Shown here piece after piece: positions 1 through 5,044 of a DNA stretch of 5,044 nucleotides; the stretch's first letter is position 1, and the number at the start of each line of letters is the position of its first letter. Under the pieces are notes generated by a model that did no database searches, was not told the origin of the DNA, and saw nothing but the letters and a program-made list of their open reading frames with translations. This DNA is from an uncultured Spartobacteria bacterium (GTDB taxonomy: Bacteria; Verrucomicrobiota; Verrucomicrobiae; Chthoniobacterales; UBA6821). The stretch lies in the NCBI GenBank assembly GCA_903919105.1, contig CAIXGT010000209.1, forward strand, positions 1 to 5,044, written 5' to 3'. Position numbers and translations under genes: made by a program.

Positions 1-1151
1 CCGCGGGCCATCATGTAGAAGAGTTCATCCTCGTTCAGTTCGCCTGAGGTCGCCCCGTGCGTGCAGCGGACATTGTCGGCGAGGATCTCGAGTCCTGGCA
101 TGGAGTTGGCCTCGGCCTCATCACTCAGCATCAGGTTACGAACTTTCTGGTAGGCATCCGTCTCGTGGGCAGCCTCCTCGACCTTGATCAAACCCGCAAA
201 GATCGTCCGTGAGGAATCCGCAAGGGCATTGTGGTAGAGCAGATCACTCGTGGCACGGGGAGCGAAATGGTCCTGAAAAGTCCGCTGGTCGATCTCCCGG
301 GTTCCACTCGCAGGATTGATCGAGAGCATGACGCTTCGGGATTCCTCTCCGAGAAGATGACTGTCGCTCTCGCCTCGGATGTAGGCTCCTCCAAGATTCA
401 TCTGCAGGGCTGTTGAAACACCCTGCTTCTCCACTTCGGTGGTGTTGATATGAAAGGCGGTTGCCTTGTCACTCCACTCCTGAACACCGACGTAATGGAG
501 CTTTGCATTCGTTCCCAGCGTGAGGTCATTCACGGCAATGGCGAGAGAACGCTCATCCCGTGATGAAACGAAGTGATCAATTACCGTGGCTGAAGCCCCC
601 TCTGCCAGGACGATCAGGGTGTGGGGAAAGATGGTGGCATTCTCCCCCTCGACCCAATGCCAGATCTCAATCGGTTTCTCGATAACGACTCCCTGAGGGA
701 CATAAACGAAAGCCCCAGAACGGAGATGGGCATGGTGAAGGGCTGCGAATTTCTTCGAGCCCAGGCGCACATCGGAGGTCATGAAACTCTTGCGGAAGAG
801 TTCCTCGTGATTCTTGGCGGCTTCCTCCATCGGCAGGAGAAGCACCCCGGCAGGCAATCCTACCTGATCGTTGTGGACGAGAACTTCATTCGCAAAGACA
901 AGCTTTGCAGCAAGATCGGTGTGCGCTGAGGAACGAGCCACAAGTGCGGCAGCATCCTGGGATGGAGCAGCGGCATGAAACTCAGAAAGATCGATTGCCT
1001 TCAGATTGGCAAAACGCCACGGCTCGTCGTTGCGCTTTGGCTGAGGCAGAGATTGAAAAAGCTCCCAAGCCTCCTGCTGCTCCTTGCGGAACCATGCGGG
1101 CCAACGGTTGGAAGTGCCGTTCTCTGAGGGAGGAGTGGTTGAGATACTCAT
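1..1151 (-). CDS. sufD: SufD, Fe-S cluster assembly scaffold subunit (partial, C-terminus outside window)
   Basis: SufD pairs with SufB and two SufC ATPases in the cytosolic SufBC2D complex that assembles Fe-S clusters. Translating the minus strand from the ATG at 1151 gives 383 uninterrupted codons and no stop before the window edge. Known SufD proteins are usually about 420-450 residues, so some 40-70 C-terminal residues are missing. The N-terminal part is variable (W17-P-A-W, then EPWRFANLK at 43-51). It is followed by the beta-helix core, including [12 protein letters not shown] at about 144-155. The conserved block at 351-383 contains [19 protein letters not shown]363 and H365 there correspond to E. 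coli SufD C358 and H360; H360 is implicated in nascent cluster formation at the SufB-SufD interface. The start is supported by an ATGA overlap with the sufB stop and by GGAGG ten bases upstream, which points to translational coupling. The name is secure; only the C-terminus is unseen. Confidence 0.95.
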   Translation of the reverse strand, partial: MSISTTPPSENGTSNRWPAWFRKEQQEAWELFQSLPQPKRNDEPWRFANLKAIDLSEFHAAAPSQDAAALVARSSAHTDLAAKLVFANEVLVHNDQVGLPAGVLLLPMEEAAKNHEELFRKSFMTSDVRLGSKKFAALHHAHLRSGAFVYVPQGVVIEKPIEIWHWVEGENATIFPHTLIVLAEGASATVIDHFVSSRDERSLAIAVNDLTLGTNAKLHYVGVQEWSDKATAFHINTTEVEKQGVSTALQMNLGGAYIRGESDSHLLGEESRSVMLSINPASGTREIDQRTFQDHFAPRATSDLLYHNALADSSRTIFAGLIKVEEAAHETDAYQKVRNLMLSDEAEANSMPGLEILADNVRCTHGATSGELNEDELFYMMAR

Positions 1152-2560
1152 CCGACCGATCCCTCCATCTCGAGATCGATGAGCCGCTTCAGCTCGACGG
1201 AATATTCCATCGGGAACTGCTGGACGAGATCGTTCACAAAACCATTCACCGCAAGACTCATGGCTGCTGCTTCGCTCAGGCCACGCTGCTGCATGTAGAA
1301 GATTTGCTCCGCGCTGATCTGACTGACGCTCGCCTCGTGCTGGACGGCATTTCCCTGACCGCGAACGCTGATGGCAGGGTAGGTGTCGGTGCGGCTGTGG
1401 CTATTGATGAGCAGCGCATCGCACTCGGTATTGTTCTTGCACCCTTTCAAATGCTTCGGGACATGAACCATGCCACGATAAGTCGAGCGGCCTGATCCGA
1501 GACTGATCGACTTCGAAATGATGTTGCTGGTCGTGTTGTCGGCCGCATGGATCATCTTGGCGCCGGTATCCTGGTGCTGACCATCACCGGCCAATGCAAT
1601 CGAGACGACCTCACCTCGGGCCCCCTTCCCCTTCATGACAACGCCGGGATACTTCATGGTAAGCCGGGAGCCGATATTGCAATCGATCCACTTCACCTCG
1701 GCATCCTCGTGGGCGATGCCGCGTTTGGTCACAAGGTTGAAGACGTTCGAGCTCCAGTTCTGAACGGTGATGTATTGGATTTTGGCACCTTTCATGGCGA
1801 CAAGCTCCACTACGGCGCTGTGAAGGGTGGCCGTCTCGAACTTCGGTGCCGTGCAACCCTCCATGTAGGTGAGTTCGGCACCCTCATCGGCGATGATGAG
1901 GGTTCTCTCGAACTGACCGAAGTTCTGGGCATTGATGCGGAAGTAGGCCTGAAGCGGATGCTTCACCTTCACTCCTGGCGGGACATAGATGAAGCTCCCT
2001 CCACTGAAAACGGCAGAATTGAGTGCCGAAAACTTGTTGTCACCGCTTGGGATCACCTTGCCGAACCACTTCTTGAAGATCTCGGGATGCTCCTTCAGAC
2101 CTTCGGTGGATCCGACAAAGATGACACCTTGCTCGCCGACAGCAGCCTTGATGTTCGAGTAGGCCGCCTCGCTGTCGAACTGGGCCTCCACACCAGCGAG
2201 GAACTTACGCTCCTGCTCGGGAATACCGAGACGCTCGAAGGTCTTCTTGATGTCATCGGGAACCTCATCCCAGGTCCGCTTGGGAACCTGTCCTTGGGAG
2301 AGGTAGTATCGGATATTCTCGAAGACGATATTCTCAAGATCCTTGGTTGCCCAATGAGTCGGCATCGGCTTTTCGAGGAACTTGCGGTAGCCCTCCTTGC
2401 GAAAGGCACGAACCCAGTCGGGGTCGCCCTTCACATCGCTGATGTAGTCGATCGTGGCCTCGTTCAGTCCGACGCCTGCATCGAAGGCGTAGTCCATCTC
2501 ATAGCGAAAATCACCGACGGAACGGTCAATATCGATGTCGGGTTTGGTTTCGGTGCTCAT
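1148..2560 (-). CDS. sufB: SufB, Fe-S cluster assembly scaffold protein
   Basis: SufB is the scaffold subunit of SufBC2D that receives sulfur from the cysteine desulfurase system and carries the nascent Fe-S cluster. It is 470 residues long, against 495 in E. coli. The N-terminal helical part ([19 protein letters not shown], 14-32) leads into the beta-helix core, with [18 protein letters not shown] at 206-223 and EGCTAP at 234-239. C380 in TECDALLI aligns with E. coli Cys405, the key sulfur-accepting cysteine. C236 aligns with Cys254 and R208 with Arg226. H408 and E409 match His433 and Glu434, but Q407 replaces Glu432. The ending EGSVG resembles E. coli EHSVG. The ATG is the first possible start, because an in-frame TAA lies four codons upstream; no Shine-Dalgarno sequence is visible. 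A 104-base gap separates it from sufC, whereas sufD overlaps its stop by four bases. Confidence 0.98.
   Translation of the reverse strand: MSTETKPDIDIDRSVGDFRYEMDYAFDAGVGLNEATIDYISDVKGDPDWVRAFRKEGYRKFLEKPMPTHWATKDLENIVFENIRYYLSQGQVPKRTWDEVPDDIKKTFERLGIPEQERKFLAGVEAQFDSEAAYSNIKAAVGEQGVIFVGSTEGLKEHPEIFKKWFGKVIPSGDNKFSALNSAVFSGGSFIYVPPGVKVKHPLQAYFRINAQNFGQFERTLIIADEGAELTYMEGCTAPKFETATLHSAVVELVAMKGAKIQYITVQNWSSNVFNLVTKRGIAHEDAEVKWIDCNIGSRLTMKYPGVVMKGKGARGEVVSIALAGDGQHQDTGAKMIHAADNTTSNIISKSISLGSGRSTYRGMVHVPKHLKGCKNNTECDALLINSHSRTDTYPAISVRGQGNAVQHEASVSQISAEQIFYMQQRGLSEAAAMSLAVNGFVNDLVQQFPMEYSVELKRLIDLEMEGSVG
1162..1166 (-). promoter_or_regulatory. Shine-Dalgarno sequence of sufD inside sufB
   Basis: The minus strand reads GGAGG ten bases before the sufD ATG, within the last sufB codons. 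It supports the ATGA-overlap start. Among the SUF genes it is the only clear ribosome binding site: sufC and sufB have none that I can see. Confidence 0.7.
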
Positions 2561-2611
2561 ATAAAAGGTAGGTTAGGCTGAAGTCAGTTAGACTTTTAGG
2601 ATCTGAGTCTT

Positions 2612-2628
2612 GGTTCTGATGGGTTCTG
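2612..2628. repeat. Direct repeat GGTTCTG x2, ten-base period
   Basis: GGTTCTG occurs at 2612-2618 and again at 2622-2628, in the loop region of the sufC-sufB inverted repeat. The start-to-start distance is one DNA helical turn. It may be chance or part of a protein-binding site. Confidence 0.45.
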
Positions 2629-2633
2629 GCAAG

Positions 2634-2649
2634 TAGTCTAATAGTCTAA
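2634..2649. repeat. Tandem 8-base repeat TAGTCTAA x2
   Basis: Two perfect adjacent copies of TAGTCTAA (2634-2641 and 2642-2649) lie in the sufC-sufB gap and overlap one arm of the larger inverted repeat. Either copy could pair with TTAGACT at 2588-2594, giving two alternative pairing registers. Confidence 0.7.
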
Positions 2650-2664
2650 ACTGCTAATGCCTTT

Positions 2665-3432
<768 letters not shown>

Positions 3433-3438
3433 GGTCGG

Positions 3439-3921
3439 TTACTTGATGGTTGGTTTGGATTGATAGATTTTTTTAGAAGTTGTACTGCAATCGGCACAGA
3501 GGCCGCGCAGCGAGACATCGTGCTGGGTCACCAGAAATCCGGAGGGGAGTTTCCACCCCTTGTCCTGGTTTTGGGAAAATTCGATGTCGGAAATATGACC
3601 GCATTCCGTGCAGTGAAAGTGGCCGTGCTCCCGAAGATTGGCGCAAAAGCGGGTCGGTTCCCGATCGACATGAACAGCCTTCACCAAGCCGCTTCCCACC
3701 ATGGTCTCAAGACAGTTGTAGACCGTGGCGAGCGAGATAGAGGGCATCCGCTTCTGGGCCCGGATAAAGACCTCTGTGGCCGTGGGATGATCCCGCTTGT
3801 CCATCAGCACCTCGTAAACCTGACGACGCTGCGGCGTGAGCCTCAGTCCTCCCTGCACCATGGCCGAAGCATACTGCCCCATCGGGCTATCGTTGTCGGG
3901 AATAGAAGAAGATTTCTTCAT
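3439..3921 (-). CDS. Fur-family metalloregulator (Fur/PerR/Zur type), first gene of the suf operon
   Basis: This is a DNA-binding repressor of the Fur superfamily, 160 residues from the ATG at 3921. The winged-helix domain spans about 22-90, with LRLTPQRRQVYEVL (26-39) and the recognition-helix motif SISLATVYNCLETM (61-74). The C-terminal dimerisation domain carries two CxxC pairs, C104/C107 and C142/C145, that form the structural zinc site. An ungapped alignment to B. subtilis PerR, made from memory, places H45, C93, H99, H101 and D112 on PerR regulatory ligands H37, D85, H91, H93 and D104. The Asp85 position is therefore Cys, a feature reminiscent of Zur proteins, so the sensed metal cannot be assigned and I give no gene symbol. 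The frame could begin earlier at a TTG (3972, 17 more residues). I prefer the ATG because GAGG lies nine bases upstream and the N-terminal extension has no family similarity I recognise. It probably controls itself and sufCBD. Confidence 0.93.
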   Translation of the reverse strand: MKKSSSIPDNDSPMGQYASAMVQGGLRLTPQRRQVYEVLMDKRDHPTATEVFIRAQKRMPSISLATVYNCLETMVGSGLVKAVHVDREPTRFCANLREHGHFHCTECGHISDIEFSQNQDKGWKLPSGFLVTQHDVSLRGLCADCSTTSKKIYQSKPTIK

Positions 3922-3930
3922 GAGATGGAG

Positions 3931-3934
3931 CCTC
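3931..3934 (-). promoter_or_regulatory. Ribosome binding site deciding the fur-family start
   Basis: The minus strand reads GAGG nine bases before the ATG at 3921. This favours the 160-residue protein over a 177-residue version that would begin at a TTG at 3972. Confidence 0.55.
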
Positions 3935-3977
3935 AAATTATCACCCAAGTCGACGCCTTCAAGCTCAATCAATAACT

Positions 3978-4007
3978 ATTCTAAATAAGGAGCACTCACT
4001 GTGTCTG
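3978..4007 (-). promoter_or_regulatory. Candidate sigma-70-type promoter for fur-sufCBD
   Basis: Read on the minus strand, TAGAAT (3978-3983) matches the -10 consensus TATAAT at five of six bases, and CAGACA (4002-4007) matches TTGACA at four of six, with an 18-base spacer. The -35 falls inside the last codons of the GH8 gene. Transcription would start near 3970 and give a leader of about 50 bases before the regulator's ATG. This is the AT-richest stretch upstream of the operon, but the -35 is weak and the call is tentative. Confidence 0.3.
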
Positions 4008-5044
4008 TGAGAACTCAGCGTGCGGTTTTTCCGACATCAGGATCAGGCAGAGAAGATTGATTGAGTCTTCGTAGTACTCCTCCCTGCTACCCAACGCATA
4101 CCACTCCACCTTTTCCTTCCAAGCCGTCATGCCAAGCGCCATGGCTGCCACTCCGGTCGGGGTGATAAAGCAGGCCGTCTCAAAGTCGCTATTATGCAGC
4201 GGTTGTCCATTCAGTCGGTACCCGGCCCTGAAGTGTTCCGGATCTTTCACGTTCATCACGGCCCATTGCATGAAACGATCAAGGATCTTCTTGGCACGCA
4301 AGTCATCGGTAGCGAGCGCAGCCCAACCGATTCTCCACGGGACGCGGCAGGCGTTGTAGTAAAAGTCCCCATCATGACGCCCTTCCAGAAAGCCGGGCCG
4401 AGCAGGGACCCAGTGTCCCTTCTTCTCAATTGCAAAATCGGGCACAAGGCCGGTTTTCGTGGCAGAGCCGTATTGCAACTGGTCAAGTTGTAACTCGTTG
4501 AGAATTTCATACGAGCGATCCTCCACCTTACTCCAGAGTTGATCACCCGTTACTTTCCGAAAGGCGTGGAAATGATCCGGCATGAAGTCTGAGGGGCGAG
4601 TTTGCCCCGGGGCTTTATTCCAATCACCAAGACGCAGCGAAAAATCGGACCGGACCAAGGATAATCCTATCGCGTTGATCAAGCTCCTGGCTTCCATCAG
4701 ATAGGTATTATCCCCCCAGCGTTCATGAGCCAGCAGAAGGGCGTAGGCGATATCGAGTTCCCCGTCGGTGGCGCAGTCATTTTTCCCAGGTCGCTCATTC
4801 GCTGGAATCTTCCAGCACATGAAGATGGGATTGATCGATGAAGGGAAACGCTTCCGAAAGCTGTTCAGGCCATCGAACTGTTTTTTGGCCTCGGGATCCT
4901 CATCGGCCATGAGCGCAGTAATAAGCATCCCATATCCCATCGCCTCGGAGACCGTTGCTCCCTTCCCATTGTAGTCCACCTTGAAGTCTCCCGGGAATCG
5001 TACGGAGGGCTGCAGGTATTTCTGCTTCCAGTAGCCGTAGTAGC
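3996..5044 (-). CDS. Glycoside hydrolase family 8 enzyme (partial, N-terminus outside window)
   Basis: GH8 enzymes are inverting endo-acting glycosidases with an (alpha/alpha)6 barrel that cut cellulose, chitosan, lichenan or xylan; they are usually exported. The window holds 348 C-terminal residues. The gene runs off the window edge, and the in-frame GTG at 4979 is an internal Val codon, not a convincing start, because family-like sequence (YYGYWKQKYL) lies upstream of it. The missing part should include any signal peptide. Numbering from the first full codon, E33 in VSEAMGYGM is the predicted proton donor and D93 in CATDGELDIA is the conserved substrate-distorting Asp. DFMPDHFHAF (152-161) and YYNACRVPWRIG (228-239) are further family blocks. 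N230 stands where GH8a enzymes have the catalytic base Asp; E220 in FLEGRHDGD is a candidate replacement base, as in the chitosanase-type subfamily. Substrate cannot be assigned. It has no evident functional link to suf. Confidence 0.88.
   Translation of the reverse strand, partial: YYGYWKQKYLQPSVRFPGDFKVDYNGKGATVSEAMGYGMLITALMADEDPEAKKQFDGLNSFRKRFPSSINPIFMCWKIPANERPGKNDCATDGELDIAYALLLAHERWGDNTYLMEARSLINAIGLSLVRSDFSLRLGDWNKAPGQTRPSDFMPDHFHAFRKVTGDQLWSKVEDRSYEILNELQLDQLQYGSATKTGLVPDFAIEKKGHWVPARPGFLEGRHDGDFYYNACRVPWRIGWAALATDDLRAKKILDRFMQWAVMNVKDPEHFRAGYRLNGQPLHNSDFETACFITPTGVAAMALGMTAWKEKVEWYALGSREEYYEDSINLLCLILMSEKPHAEFSQTQ

Larger units (their letters stand above)
2585..2653. repeat. Inverted repeat in the sufC-sufB gap (possible mRNA stem-loop)
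   Basis: On the plus strand CAGTTAGACTTTTAG (2585-2599) is complementary to CTAATAGTCTAAACTG (2638-2653), with one T-T mismatch and one bulged A. This allows 14 base pairs enclosing a loop of about 38 bases. The stem is AT-rich and has no following U-tract, so it does not look like a strong intrinsic terminator. It lies in the only sizeable gap of the operon and could affect mRNA processing, stability or the sufC/sufB ratio; that role is inference. Confidence 0.6.

Noticed and set aside
905..1495. Plus-strand open frame of 196 codons
   Set aside because: It runs antisense across the sufB-sufD junction, both of which are well-supported genes; no recognisable protein.
1547..2581. Plus-strand open frame of 344 codons
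   Set aside because: It lies antisense to sufB, whose protein matches the family end to end; the plus-strand translation has no recognisable domain and is a codon-bias shadow.
2585..2653. Inverted repeat as an intrinsic terminator between sufC and sufB
   Set aside because: The stem is AT-rich, its loop is long and no U-tract follows on the minus strand; termination here would also split the SUF complex genes.
3922..3972. N-terminal extension of the Fur-family protein from a TTG at 3972
   Set aside because: The start would be TTG without a good ribosome binding site, and the extra 17 residues have no family similarity I recognise; the ATG at 3921 has GAGG at nine bases.
3922..3995. Terminator after the GH8 gene
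   Set aside because: I looked for a GC-rich hairpin followed by T residues and found none; the GTCGAC palindrome near 3949-3954 is too short.
4977..4979. GTG as the start of the GH8 gene
   Set aside because: The reading frame stays open to the window edge with GH8-like sequence upstream, so the GTG encodes an internal Val.

Overview
The window is a compact, almost entirely minus-strand gene cluster. In order of transcription it holds the 3' part of a glycoside hydrolase family 8 (GH8) gene (3996-5044, 5' end outside the window), a Fur-family metalloregulator (3439-3921), sufC (2665-3432), sufB (1148-2560) and sufD (1-1151, 3' end outside the window). I found no RNA gene, insertion sequence, CRISPR array or origin, and no gene-free stretch longer than about 105 bases. 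sufD has no stop inside the window; I identified it by translating the minus strand from the start that overlaps the sufB stop.

The core is a SUF iron-sulfur cluster assembly operon. SufC is the ABC-type ATPase. SufB and SufD are the paralogous beta-helix scaffold subunits that form the SufBC2D complex, on which Fe-S clusters are built. The residues known to matter in the E. coli proteins are present: Walker A and B, signature and H-loop in SufC; the Cys405 equivalent (C380) in SufB; the Cys358/His360 equivalents (C363/H365) in SufD. The regulator ends six bases before sufC and the last genes overlap by four bases, so fur-sufC-sufB-sufD reads as one operon. Its most likely continuation, a cysteine desulfurase (sufS) and a SufU/SufE partner, would lie beyond base 1. 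The simplest model is a metal- or redox-sensing repressor that controls the Fe-S assembly genes co-transcribed with it.

The GH8 gene upstream is a carbohydrate-degrading enzyme (endoglucanase, chitosanase, licheninase or xylanase class). It has no obvious functional link to SUF and is probably a neighbour rather than a partner, although no terminator is visible between it and the regulator.

The organism is a free-living-type bacterium of moderately GC-rich composition. The gene set and protein style would fit Verrucomicrobiota or a related Gram-negative phylum, but this is an impression from the sequences, not a demonstrated placement.

I do not see an undescribed multi-gene system. The points most worth a second look are: a regulatory metal site in the Fur protein with Cys where PerR has Asp; a stem-forming repeat cluster in the only sizeable gap inside the operon (sufC-sufB); and an Asn at the usual catalytic-base position of the GH8 enzyme.
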